DNA of 64,000 nucleotides from Pseudomonas mucidolens (GTDB taxonomy: Bacteria > Pseudomonadota > Gammaproteobacteria > Pseudomonadales > Pseudomonadaceae), in contig NZ_LT629802.1 of NCBI RefSeq assembly GCF_900106045.1, positions 2,232,001 through 2,296,000 of the forward strand, written 5' to 3'. Positions 35,962 to 44,488 of this stretch are shown one piece after another. Numbering within the stretch: the stretch's first letter is position 1; each line of letters opens with the position of its first letter. The notes beneath the pieces were generated by a model. That model saw only the letters and a program-made list of their open reading frames with translations, made no database searches and was not told the origin of the DNA. The translations under genes and the position numbers were made by a program.

Positions 35962-36975
35962 ATGAAAGCACTCACCGTGCAAGGCCCTGGCCAGTTGGTG
36001 TGGGTGGAGGCGCCGACGCCGAGGCTTTCCGGCCCCCGCAGCGCGCTGGTCCGCCCGATTGCTTCCGCCTCATGTGATCTGGACCGGCGCTTGATCGCCG
36101 GTGTCACGCCGTTCAAGCCACCGTTTGCGCTTGGCCACGAATGCGTGGCAGAGGTGCTACAGGTGGGCGACGCCGTGACATCCGTGCGACGGGGCGACCT
36201 GGTATGCGTCCCCTGGAAAATCGCCTGCGGAACGTGCAAGCAGTGCCACGCCGGACGCGCTACCGCCTGCACGTCGGTGCCACGCCACGCGGCTTACGGC
36301 GTGCCGGCTGGCGGCGACTGGGGCGGGCTGTTTTCCGAGGTGGTCGACGTGCCGTTCGCCGACGCGATGCTGGTGCCCCTGCCTCCCGGCATCAACCCGT
36401 TGGCGGCGGCCAGCGCCAGCGACAACCTCACCGACGCCTGGGTGGCCACCAGCCGCCCGATCAGTGCCAGGGAGGATGCGCGGGTGCTGGTAGTGGGTGG
36501 CACGGAAAGTCTGGGTGTGCTGGCAGTGCAAATGGCCGTCGCAGCTGGCGCCGCGAGCGTGGACTACCTGGATGACAATGATTACCGGCGAGACCTCGCG
36601 TCACGCAGCGGCGCCAGCGTGGAGCTGGAATCGGTGCTCGATGAGCGCTACGACGTCGTGGTGTCGGCCACACGCGATCCCCGGGCACTGCATCGAGGCT
36701 TGCTGGCGCTGGCGCCGGGCGGGCATTGCTCATGCATCGGCATTATCTTCGAAGATCCGGTGATCCCGCTTTTCGGCATGTACCTGCGTGACGTGACGCT
36801 GTCGGTGGGTGTCTGCAATGTCCGCCCGCACATCCCCAAAGTGCTCGACCTTATCGGGAGCGGGCAGTGTGATCCCCTGCTGGTGAGCCCGACCGTGGTG
36901 TCACCGGACGAAGCGACCGAAGCGCTCCTGCAACCGCTCGCCAAGTGCATCATGGTGCGCGAACGCATCACTTGA
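35962..36975 (+). CDS. Zinc-dependent alcohol dehydrogenase (MDR family)
   Basis: This 337-residue medium-chain dehydrogenase has a GroES-like N-terminus with ALGHECVAEVLQVGD (catalytic zinc His/Glu). The structural zinc cysteines are C-GT-C-KQ-C-HAGRATA-C. The Rossmann domain lies about 155-290, where the dinucleotide motif reads VLVVGGTESLGVLAVQMA. An alcohol or diol is the likely substrate with NAD(P). Its stop overlaps the stop region of the MarR gene on the opposite strand by 8 bp. Confidence 0.85.
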   Translation: MKALTVQGPGQLVWVEAPTPRLSGPRSALVRPIASASCDLDRRLIAGVTPFKPPFALGHECVAEVLQVGDAVTSVRRGDLVCVPWKIACGTCKQCHAGRATACTSVPRHAAYGVPAGGDWGGLFSEVVDVPFADAMLVPLPPGINPLAAASASDNLTDAWVATSRPISAREDARVLVVGGTESLGVLAVQMAVAAGAASVDYLDDNDYRRDLASRSGASVELESVLDERYDVVVSATRDPRALHRGLLALAPGGHCSCIGIIFEDPVIPLFGMYLRDVTLSVGVCNVRPHIPKVLDLIGSGQCDPLLVSPTVVSPDEATEALLQPLAKCIMVRERIT

Positions 36976-37447
36976 GCGGCTCGTTCAGGTTATCCGCGAG
37001 TGCCGTCATGACGGTGGTCCATGCGTCCTGCCCTTTCGGTTTCACGCAATCGAGGGCTTGGCGCAGGACCTGACGCTCCAGCTCGGTGGCCGCCGCCTCG
37101 ACGGCACCGCCCTGCTCCGTCAGCGCGAGCAATTTGAAGCGATGCCGCTCCGGCGCTCGGGTGTATTGCACCAATTGCTGCTCGAACAGGTGCTTCAAGG
37201 GACGATGCAAGGCCTGTTTGCTGACCCCCAGGGTCAGCGCCAGGTCGCCGACATTGATCTCGTCCGCCCGGGCAATAATGTAAAGCACGCGATGATGGAC
37301 ACGCGACAGCGCATGGGTGGCCAGGAACTGGTCAGCCTTGACCGTCAGGCCGCGAAAACCGAAATGCAGCAATTCCAGGGCAGTATCCAGCGGATGCAAC
37401 GAACGCATCTGCACTGAAGCGCTGTTTATCTTTTTATTGATGACCAT
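36968..37447 (-). CDS. MarR-family transcriptional regulator
   Basis: This 159-residue winged-helix regulator contains VHHRVLYIIARADEINVGDL and the recognition helix LGVSKQALHRPLKHL. RAPERHRFKLLALTEQG is the wing, whose length is typical of MarR proteins. The start at 37447 (MVINKKINSASVQ) is chosen, since the longer frame overlaps the SDR gene. It is likely a repressor of the adjacent SDR or the dehydrogenase. The ligand is not identified. Confidence 0.85.
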   Translation of the reverse strand: MVINKKINSASVQMRSLHPLDTALELLHFGFRGLTVKADQFLATHALSRVHHRVLYIIARADEINVGDLALTLGVSKQALHRPLKHLFEQQLVQYTRAPERHRFKLLALTEQGGAVEAAATELERQVLRQALDCVKPKGQDAWTTVMTALADNLNEPLK

Positions 37448-37524
37448 GCTGTCCGGCTCCCCCTGAATAGCAGCAAAGCCTAAGCCGTGCCAACCCTCCA
37501 GGCAACCCGGGCGCTTCGCAGTGC

Positions 37525-38340
37525 TCACAGAACCGGCGAAAGCCCTCCATCGACCCGCAGGTTCATGCCGGTGATGTACCCGGCAACCGGGCTGGCAAGG
37601 AACGCCACGGCGGCAGCGATCTCGTCCAGGCGCCCCACCCGGCCCACGGGCACCTGGGCGAACATCGGCAGCACGGCACGCTCTATCGCCTCCCACGGCG
37701 CATCTCTGCTCGCCACACCACGCTCTTCGGCGACATCACGAAAACGCGCATCGAGCGCCGCACTGTGAATGGTTCCGGGTGACACCGCATTAACCGTGAT
37801 GCCATCGGCCGCAACGGCCTTGGCCATGGACAGCGTCATGGCGTTCATCGCCGCCTTGCACGCCGAGTAATCCGGCGCCGACGGCGGTGCCATCGTGGCT
37901 GCCAGGCTGGAAATACTGATGACCCGCCCCCAGTGCGCCGCACGCATCGCCGGCAGCAGCGCCGTGCTGACGCGCACCGCCGCGAGCACATTCCGATCAT
38001 AGGCGGCCTGCCACGACTGAGGGCGCGTTGTGTCCCAATCCTCCTTGAGGCCACCGGAGCCGCCCGCGTTATTGATCAGAATATCAATGGAGCCGGCAAG
38101 CTCGTGTGCCGAATCGATCATCTGCCGGACTTGCTCATCGTCGGTAAGGTCGCCCACTACCACATGCGCGCGGCCACCGCGCATAATGATGTCGCCCGCG
38201 ACTTTCTCGGCCTGCATCCTGTCACGGCCATGGACAATGACCACGGCGTTTTCCAGCGCAAGTTTCCTGGCGATGGCTTCACCAATACCTTTGCTGCTGC
38301 CGGTAATCAGTGCCGTTTTTGCGCCCAATTGCAGATCCAC
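37525..38340 (-). CDS. Short-chain dehydrogenase/reductase (SDR)
   Basis: This 271-residue classical SDR has the cofactor motif TGSSKGIG (about residues 11-18), DVLINNAG-like IDILINNAG, and the catalytic YSACK (YxxxK). The start is GTG at 38340: AGGAGGT lies about 6 nt upstream, while the ATG 12 codons earlier has none. Its C-terminus (GMNLRVDGG) is standard. It is divergent from the HxlR gene with 47 bp between starts, so HxlR is the probable regulator. Confidence 0.88.
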   Translation of the reverse strand: MDLQLGAKTALITGSSKGIGEAIARKLALENAVVIVHGRDRMQAEKVAGDIIMRGGRAHVVVGDLTDDEQVRQMIDSAHELAGSIDILINNAGGSGGLKEDWDTTRPQSWQAAYDRNVLAAVRVSTALLPAMRAAHWGRVISISSLAATMAPPSAPDYSACKAAMNAMTLSMAKAVAADGITVNAVSPGTIHSAALDARFRDVAEERGVASRDAPWEAIERAVLPMFAQVPVGRVGRLDEIAAAVAFLASPVAGYITGMNLRVDGGLSPVL

Positions 38341-38387
38341 GTACCACCTCCTGACTAATCCTCGTTGTTTTCGCAAGGTAGAGTGAG

Positions 38388-38765
38388 ATGACCGATCAGA
38401 CCAGTACGCACTTTTATGTGCCCATCGGCGAAGACGAACGAGAGATCTGCCTCGGCCCCGAGGGCTCGGTAGCGCATGTCTCGCGTGTGGTTCGGATGAT
38501 CCAGGGACGCTGGAAACTGCCGATTCTCTTCAGGCTCTATGCCGACCCATCCCTGCGCACCCTGCAGCTGAAACGCGACCTGCCAGGCATTTCCCAGAAG
38601 ATGCTGACCGCGCATCTGCGCGAACTGGCCGAAGACGGGCTGATCGAGCGTATCGACTTCGGCGAGAAGCCCCTCAGGGTTGAATATCAATTATCGGATG
38701 CGGGCCGCAATTTCCTGCCCGTCCTGATAGCGATGCGCCGGTTTTCGCTCAAGCATCCGGCCTAG
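38388..38765 (+). CDS. HxlR-family transcriptional regulator
   Basis: This 125-residue winged-helix protein contains VVRMIQGRWKLPILFRLYADP, then LQLKRDLPGISQKMLTAHLREL and GLIERIDFG, the core of HxlR proteins (here Arg/Lys replace the usual IGGKW start). Most members carry one or more redox-reactive cysteines; here only a single cysteine in the N-terminus (EICLG) is visible. It is divergent from the SDR, which it probably represses or activates. Confidence 0.88.
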   Translation: MTDQTSTHFYVPIGEDEREICLGPEGSVAHVSRVVRMIQGRWKLPILFRLYADPSLRTLQLKRDLPGISQKMLTAHLRELAEDGLIERIDFGEKPLRVEYQLSDAGRNFLPVLIAMRRFSLKHPA

Positions 38766-38903
38766 GTCCCGATTTTCAATCTTCCTGTTCCACGTTTTGG
38801 AGCCTGGTCTGGACAGGCCGTGATGCAGGCGCACACCTACGGATAGTGCGCATGCGTCAATGGCTAGCCTACCAACCAGTAGGAACCTGGTAACAAGCGC
38901 GAG

Positions 38904-40958
38904 CTACAGCCTGTCCGGAGTGCGACCGGGCATGTGTTTTTCAAACCACGCCATCACTCGCGCGGTAAAGTCGAAGATCGCCGGCATGCTTCGGATGCCA
39001 TGGCCTTCGTGTGGATAGGTCAGCAGCACAGTCTCCACATCGGTACTGCCCTGCAAGGCCTTATGAAACTCCAGCGCCTGGCCCGCAGGGGTGATTTTGT
39101 CGAGCGCGCCGCAGATGTGGAGTGTGGGTGTCCTCACCCGCTCGGCATAGTGGATGGGGCTGCGGGTGAAATACTGACCCAGCGGGTCGCCCAACTTGTC
39201 GCTGAGAAACAGCTCGCAGAAGGTCGGCACATTGCAGGTCAAGTGCTGGCTGACCCAGTGAGTGACCGGCGCTATCGGCACGGCCGCGGCAAAGCGCCGG
39301 TCCTGGGTAATGAGCCAGGAGGTGATGTAGCCGCCATAACTGGTACCCATGACACCGATTCGCGCACGATCGATCACGCCCTGGGATTCGAGCGCATCCA
39401 ACCCCGACAGATAATCGTAGGTATCGCGCCCGCCCATGTCGCCGAAGACCTTGCGCGCAAACTTCTGACCGCGCCCGCTGGATCCACGTGGGTTGGGCAG
39501 GAACAAGGCATAGCCGGCGGCAAGCGCCATCTGCAGCAGCGCCGAACGGCCAAGGTATTGCGGGCGCACGTACCATACCGGGCCGCCATGGACGTGCATG
39601 ATGAGCGGATGCGGGCCGGCCCCTTTTGGCGTGATGAGCCAGCCATGCAGCGCTAGCCCATCTGGCGCCGTCCAGGTGAAGTCGCGCGCCGAAACGCCGA
39701 GCGCCTGTACACGCGCATCGACCTCCGGAGCGCCAACGGTGCGGATGGCACGCTCTGCACCGCCCTCGTACGCGACCAGGGTCGGCGCTGCCGAAAACGC
39801 TTCAACGAGACAGAGAAAATCCGCAGCTTGACGACCCAACGGCGCGATCTCGGGAAAAATCATACCGCTCGGCTGGCGCCGGCTGTCGCGCCACAACTCG
39901 CGGGCCGCACCCGTCTGCCGATCGAACAGCCCGGCGACATAATCCGGCCCCTGGCCCGCGCCAAAGAGCAGCGTGTCCTCATCACGCCAGATCAACTGAG
40001 TGACATCGGCATCGAGCGTCGCCGCGCTGGTCACCTCGCCACTTGCGACATCGATCAAGCGCAGATCACCGGCCACGAGGTTGCGATCACTGCAAACCGC
40101 TTCGATCACGGCCACCGTGTCGCCCGACGGTGATGCAACCACACAGTTGAGCTGGTCATCGGGCTTGAACAGGGTACGAAAATCACCGTTTTCGACGGCT
40201 ATAAGGCGCACATCAGCGGTGTACCACCGCGTCTCCTCCGGCTGATCCGAGCATATCGCAACGATGTGATCAGGCCCTGCCCAACTGGCCTGCCAGACGT
40301 TGATACCAGGCAAAGTGACCCGCCGCACACGGTGTGTACCGACGTCATACACCCATGCACTGCGCCAGGGAGACGCCTCAGGCGCGCCCTCGACAGTCGG
40401 CGCCCAGTCCGCTTGCGCCTCGGCGTCACGCTCGAGACTGACCGCAACCGCCCCCTGCGCGCCTGCCAGGTCGGAGCCAAAGCCCGCCGTGCAGAGCAGC
40501 ACGAACCTGCCGTCAGCCGACCATTCCAGCGACTCCACAAAACCGTCAACCTGTGGGCCGGCATGCTCGGCACCGGTGTCGATGCCGAGAATATGCAGGC
40601 GATTCACGTGAGCCTGCTCGCGATCCGACAGGAACGCGATCGAACTGCCGTCCGGCGACCATTTGGGGCTGCTATCCGAACCCAGTCCCCGGGTGAGAAG
40701 CTCAATATTCCCCGTAGCAAGGTCGACCAGCGCGATGCGCGTCGAGGGCTGGCCCTGGAGCGCCTCGCACACCACCGCCGTAGCGACCGCAGTGGCGCCG
40801 TCGGGGCTCGCCATCAGTTGGCTCAGGCTGGAGGCCTCGCCACTGCCGGGACGCAACCATGCGCTTGTCAGTTGTTGCGCTTCAATGAACGACCGATGGC
40901 CGCGAAAATCGTTCTGCATCATCTTTCCCGAAACACAAGGTTCAAGTGCGATTGGCAT
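38904..40958 (-). CDS. S9-family (prolyl oligopeptidase/acylaminoacyl-peptidase) serine peptidase
   Basis: This 684-residue two-domain peptidase starts with a beta-propeller (about 1-420), seen from repeated WSPDGSSIAFLSD, LEWSADGRFVLL and VVASPSGDTVAV blades. The alpha/beta hydrolase domain (about 430-684) has HGGPVWYV, the nucleophile GTSYGGY and a His in YPHEGHGI. Prolyl-oligopeptidase-type enzymes cut small peptides or remove blocked N-terminal residues. There is no signal peptide. Start is taken as ATG 40958, but an ATG 12 codons in (MMQNDFRGHR) has a ribosome site and may be the real one. It is the last gene of the oxidase operon, after a hairpin at 40975. Confidence 0.88.
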   Translation of the reverse strand: MPIALEPCVSGKMMQNDFRGHRSFIEAQQLTSAWLRPGSGEASSLSQLMASPDGATAVATAVVCEALQGQPSTRIALVDLATGNIELLTRGLGSDSSPKWSPDGSSIAFLSDREQAHVNRLHILGIDTGAEHAGPQVDGFVESLEWSADGRFVLLCTAGFGSDLAGAQGAVAVSLERDAEAQADWAPTVEGAPEASPWRSAWVYDVGTHRVRRVTLPGINVWQASWAGPDHIVAICSDQPEETRWYTADVRLIAVENGDFRTLFKPDDQLNCVVASPSGDTVAVIEAVCSDRNLVAGDLRLIDVASGEVTSAATLDADVTQLIWRDEDTLLFGAGQGPDYVAGLFDRQTGAARELWRDSRRQPSGMIFPEIAPLGRQAADFLCLVEAFSAAPTLVAYEGGAERAIRTVGAPEVDARVQALGVSARDFTWTAPDGLALHGWLITPKGAGPHPLIMHVHGGPVWYVRPQYLGRSALLQMALAAGYALFLPNPRGSSGRGQKFARKVFGDMGGRDTYDYLSGLDALESQGVIDRARIGVMGTSYGGYITSWLITQDRRFAAAVPIAPVTHWVSQHLTCNVPTFCELFLSDKLGDPLGQYFTRSPIHYAERVRTPTLHICGALDKITPAGQALEFHKALQGSTDVETVLLTYPHEGHGIRSMPAIFDFTARVMAWFEKHMPGRTPDRL

Positions 40959-40974
40959 CGCGCCGTTTAAAACC

Positions 40975-40988
40975 CGCCCTCGAGGGCG
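40975..40988. terminator. Palindrome between the serine hydrolase and S9 genes
   Basis: CGCCCTCGAGGGCG is a perfect 14-bp palindrome in the 40-bp gap, followed on the minus strand by GGTTTTAAAC. It could terminate part of the upstream transcript and reduce expression of the S9 gene. Confidence 0.5.
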
Positions 40989-40998
40989 AGCGGCCGTT

Positions 40999-42345
40999 TC
41001 AAACCACGCGATTGAAAATCCTCACCATCGCGCCCAGGCGTTGCATCTTCCCGCTCGCATCAGGATTGACGAACGCCAGCGGGAACGGATGCGCCACACC
41101 GCCCATGCTCATCTGAAACAGATGCTCGCCGGCCCGCTTCAACAGGAAGGCCGGGGCCTGGGCATTGTCGGTTTCATAGACATCCTGGCGTGCAACCATC
41201 CTGGCGCACAGTTGGTCGCCTTCGCGGTAGATATCGAATCGGAAAAGCTGATTCTCGAAACTGCCTTCATAAGGCGCAGTGTCGAAGTCTCCTTCGATGG
41301 GGGTCAGAGGTGCGGCCGTCGAACCCCAGCTTTCCAGGATCGGGTCGACGAGCGTCGCATCGAAAGCACCGTACTTGGAACAGTTGGTCAGCAGCGCGAA
41401 CGCCTTGCCACTTTCGGGATGCGCGTAGAGCGCAGAATTGACACCCGGACCGCCACCGCCGTGAAACAGCACGCCGCCCTCCAGGATCATCCAGCCGAGG
41501 CCCACACGCCAGTTATGAGGCGAGATAAATCCAGTCGTCTCCTGAGCCATAAGCGACGCGCTGGCTTGGGACAAAATACGCGTACCGTTCACGCCAATGC
41601 CGCCATTGATCAGCGCCCGGGCGAAATTCACCAGGTCGGCGCCAGTCATCATCACCGTGGCGCCCGCCGGGGCAAAGCTCAGCGGCAGGAATGGCCGAGT
41701 GCTTTGAACCAGCTTGCCTGCTGTATCGACCTGATCGCCGACACTGACGCGGAACCGGGGCAGCTCGGTAATATCCGCCAACGAATGTTCAAGGCCCAGT
41801 GGCTCGAAAATCCGCGACTTGATCAGGCTGTACCAACTCTCTCCGCGAAGCTTCTGGGCGATGTAGCCAGCGATGACGGTGCCAACATTCGAATAGGCCG
41901 TGGCCTCGCCCGGCGGATGCAACTGTAACTTGGACGCGCAGTCCTCAATTGCATCGACGATGCGCTGCTCGTCAAAACCGAGATAGGCCGGGCAGTCATA
42001 GTCGATGCCGTTGGTGTGGTTGATGAGCATCCGGCAAGTAATCCTGGGCAGCGCCTGTGGATCACCCAGGCGCAACTCAGGCAGATGCTTGGCCACGGGA
42101 TCATCGAGACTGATCAGCCCGTCGTCGACCAACTGCATGAAGAGCGTGGCGTTCAGCACCTTGGTGATCGAGCCGATGTGCATCAGCGTGTCGAGCGTCA
42201 CCGGGTCACCGGTCACGCTGTTGCGCAAGCCACCAACGGCGCTGTGCAGTTGCTCGCCGTCCCAATAAGCGAAGGATGCGCCGGTGACTTCACCGCTTCT
42301 GGTGAGGTCGCCGATGACGGTAGCGAAATCGTGGGTCATGACCAT
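40999..42345 (-). CDS. Class C beta-lactamase-like serine hydrolase (S12)
   Basis: This 448-residue protein has the penicillin-binding fold with S-x-x-K in GSITKVLNATLF and Y-x-N in AYSNVGTVIAGY. The third motif (H/K-x-G) is likely LFHGGGGPG. A C-terminal domain of about 120 residues follows. There is no signal peptide, so cytoplasmic hydrolysis of peptides or esters is more likely than beta-lactam resistance. It lies 12 bp after the FAD oxidase stop and is co-transcribed. ATG 42345 (AAAGGAC upstream) is used; ATG two codons later is also possible. Confidence 0.85.
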   Translation of the reverse strand: MVMTHDFATVIGDLTRSGEVTGASFAYWDGEQLHSAVGGLRNSVTGDPVTLDTLMHIGSITKVLNATLFMQLVDDGLISLDDPVAKHLPELRLGDPQALPRITCRMLINHTNGIDYDCPAYLGFDEQRIVDAIEDCASKLQLHPPGEATAYSNVGTVIAGYIAQKLRGESWYSLIKSRIFEPLGLEHSLADITELPRFRVSVGDQVDTAGKLVQSTRPFLPLSFAPAGATVMMTGADLVNFARALINGGIGVNGTRILSQASASLMAQETTGFISPHNWRVGLGWMILEGGVLFHGGGGPGVNSALYAHPESGKAFALLTNCSKYGAFDATLVDPILESWGSTAAPLTPIEGDFDTAPYEGSFENQLFRFDIYREGDQLCARMVARQDVYETDNAQAPAFLLKRAGEHLFQMSMGGVAHPFPLAFVNPDASGKMQRLGAMVRIFNRVV

Positions 42346-42357
42346 GTCCTTTTCAGG

Positions 42358-43503
42358 TTAATTATTGTTGTAGGCACTGAAACGCGCAGGCGAGAGCATG
42401 TGCTCCTCAAGACCGAAGTCGATGAGGTCTTTCGACAGCTTGCCGTCGGCGCAAAGTGCAGCCGTCAAGCGCCCCAGCGCCGCGGCGGTCTGTATGCCGT
42501 AGCCGCCCTGCCCGACCAGCCAGAAGAAGCCCTTTGCGACGGGGTCGAAGCCGGCGACCGGCGTACGGTCCTGGCTGAACACCCGCAGCCCTGCCCAACT
42601 GTTCATGACCCGACGAACCTGCGCGCCCGTCGCTTGTTCGAAGCGGTCCACGGCGATGGCCACATCGAGTTCCTCCGGCTGCGCATCGCATGGCGGTGAA
42701 TCAGTTTCGTCGGCAGGCGAGATCAGCAGCAGGCCGGCATCCGGCTTGAAATAAAACTGCTCATCGATCGCCACCGACGCAGGCCAATGTGTGGCGTCCA
42801 GGCCAGCTGGCACATTGACCAGCGCTGCCGTGCGACGCTTGGGTTGCAGGCCGAGCGGTGCGACGCCGGCACTGCGCGCCACCTCGTCGCCCCATGCACC
42901 TGCCGCGTTGACCACCACCGGCGCGCGATAACTGCCGCTGTGGGTATTTACCAGCCAGGTGCCTTCACTATAGGAGAGCGTTTCAATGCGCGAGGCGGTC
43001 AAGATTTCCGTACCCTGCGCACGCGCCTGACGCAGGAAACCTTGATGCAGCGCGTCGACGTCGATATCCGCCGAGCCGGTTTCCAGCACAGCGCCGCCCA
43101 GGTAGCCCGCGCGGAATGCAGGCACACGTTCTTGCGCCTGCTCTGGCGTCAGTATCACCGTTCTGCTCGCTACATCGGGATCAAGGCGGAAACGCTCCAG
43201 CAGGTCCAGTTGGTCGCGCGTGCCGAAAAACAGCGTGTCTCGTGGCGTCACCAACGGCCCCGGCGCAAACCCGGCGGGCGGTTCGAACAGGAAGCGGCGG
43301 CTGGCGCGGGTGAGGCAACGCACAACGGCGTTGCCGTAGATTTCCGAGAAGAGCGCGGCGGAGCGGCCGGTGGAGTGATAGCCGGGATGGTCCTCGGTCT
43401 CGAACAGGAGCACCGAGCCCCGCGCGGCCAGATGGGCCGCCGCTGAAGCGCCGGCGATGCCGGCGCCGATTACGACGAAATCAACTTCCCTGACTTGACT
43501 CAT
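42358..43503 (-). CDS. FAD-dependent D-amino-acid oxidase/dehydrogenase-like enzyme (DAO family)
   Basis: This 381-residue flavoenzyme has an N-terminal Rossmann motif FVVIGAGIAGASAAAHLAARG (GxGxxG) and the DAO-type second block PVVVNAAGAWGDEVARSAGV. The final block is GFFWLVGQGGYGIQTAAALG, which closes the FAD site. DadA and glycine oxidase share this organisation; the substrate is not determined. The cluster of D-peptide hydrolases around it argues for D-amino acids released from peptides. The product imine would be processed by the RidA protein encoded 3.7 kb away. A 15-bp palindromic motif precedes the gene at 43563. Confidence 0.85.
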   Translation of the reverse strand: MSQVREVDFVVIGAGIAGASAAAHLAARGSVLLFETEDHPGYHSTGRSAALFSEIYGNAVVRCLTRASRRFLFEPPAGFAPGPLVTPRDTLFFGTRDQLDLLERFRLDPDVASRTVILTPEQAQERVPAFRAGYLGGAVLETGSADIDVDALHQGFLRQARAQGTEILTASRIETLSYSEGTWLVNTHSGSYRAPVVVNAAGAWGDEVARSAGVAPLGLQPKRRTAALVNVPAGLDATHWPASVAIDEQFYFKPDAGLLLISPADETDSPPCDAQPEELDVAIAVDRFEQATGAQVRRVMNSWAGLRVFSQDRTPVAGFDPVAKGFFWLVGQGGYGIQTAAALGRLTAALCADGKLSKDLIDFGLEEHMLSPARFSAYNNN

Positions 43504-43562
43504 TTACTGCCACCTCTAGAAGATTGCTAAAGGTCGACTATACGAAATAAAAATGCCAAAAG

Positions 43563-43577
43563 GGAAATTTATTTTCC
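43563..43577. promoter_or_regulatory. Operator-like palindrome upstream of the FAD oxidase gene
   Basis: GGAAATTTATTTTCC is a near-perfect palindrome (GGAAA-N5-TTTCC) 60 bp upstream of the oxidase start. A close copy occurs at 44404-44418, before the D-aminopeptidase gene. Confidence 0.6.
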
Positions 43578-43591
43578 ATAACAACTGAGCC

Positions 43592-44338
43592 TTACTTCGC
43601 TCGTGGTGAGCGTCGCGGGCTGGCATCGCTCGGCTGCCCCTCGGCTGCAGCGGTACCCTTCTCGGACATTGAAACAAAGGTGTCGATCACCGGTTCCACA
43701 CTACCCCGCGGCGCAGCCGCCGCTACGATGCGGCAAGGCACGTCGCTGGCCTTGAGATAGGCGTGCCCCATCTCGCTGTCAAAGTACAGCGAGTCGCCCG
43801 CGCACAGACGTATTGGCGCGTAGAGGTCGGTACAGAACTCCACTTCACCCTCGATGATGTACACGAACTCCTCGCCCGGATGGCGGATGAAGTCACCGAA
43901 CTCCGCCAGGAACTCATCCATGGTGCGCGCATGCACTTCGACGACCATCGGTGTCATCTTTTTGTGCAGCAGTTCCGTGGCAAGATAAGTCTGGCTGTAG
44001 CTGCGGGTTTCCACGTGCTGGCCCTCGCCTGCGCGCAACACGACCCGGCGGCCAATACTGATGGGCGCCGGAGCGGGCGCCTGGGGCGGGCTGCCCAGCA
44101 GCTCCGTCATATCGACGTCCAGGCCACGGCTGATCGCCGCGAGCTTGTCGAAAGAAGGCGATATGTGGCCAGCCTCCAGCTTCGACAAGGCCGAGGCAGC
44201 CAGACCGGTCTTTGCGCTCAGTTGTGCAAGGGTCATGTCCGCACTGCGACGCAATGCGCGGATGGTTGCACCGGGGTTGCTGTTGCGATTATCTGTATGT
44301 GTATCAGTCATTTTCGGGATGGAGTCGGTGATTTTCAT
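43592..44338 (-). CDS. XRE-family regulator with C-terminal cupin domain
   Basis: This 248-residue regulator starts at 44338 (MKITDSIPKMTDTHTD) or nine codons later at 44311. Residues about 20-75 are an XRE helix-turn-helix (TIRALRRSADMTLAQLSAKT, then LAASALSKLEAGHISPSFDKL). Residues about 130-215 are a cupin (HPGEEFVYIIEGEVEF, DSLYFDSEMGHAY). Regulators of this type sense small molecules, often amino acids or polyamines. The frame stays open upstream for another 600 codons, but that part is antisense to the D-aminopeptidase gene. It is likely to bind the two GGAAATTTATWTTCC sites flanking it. An unusual Pro-rich linker (PPQAPAPAPI) joins the domains. Confidence 0.88.
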   Translation of the reverse strand: MKITDSIPKMTDTHTDNRNSNPGATIRALRRSADMTLAQLSAKTGLAASALSKLEAGHISPSFDKLAAISRGLDVDMTELLGSPPQAPAPAPISIGRRVVLRAGEGQHVETRSYSQTYLATELLHKKMTPMVVEVHARTMDEFLAEFGDFIRHPGEEFVYIIEGEVEFCTDLYAPIRLCAGDSLYFDSEMGHAYLKASDVPCRIVAAAAPRGSVEPVIDTFVSMSEKGTAAAEGQPSDASPRRSPRAK

Positions 44339-44403
44339 GGTGCGCACTGTAGCAGGCACATTCCATTCCCCCAAGTAAAACGCATCACATGAAACACTCG
44401 TAT

Positions 44404-44418
44404 GGAAATTTATATTCC
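44404..44418. promoter_or_regulatory. Operator-like palindrome upstream of the D-aminopeptidase gene
   Basis: GGAAATTTATATTCC (GGAA-N7-TTCC) lies 70 bp before the start at 44489 in the region shared with the XRE gene start. It differs by one base from the site at 43563. Confidence 0.6.
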
Positions 44419-44488
44419 GATACAGAAACTTTGTTGCTAGGCTGTGACAACAGAAAAAGTAAAAAAGTCGCTGCTCACAAGGATTCTC

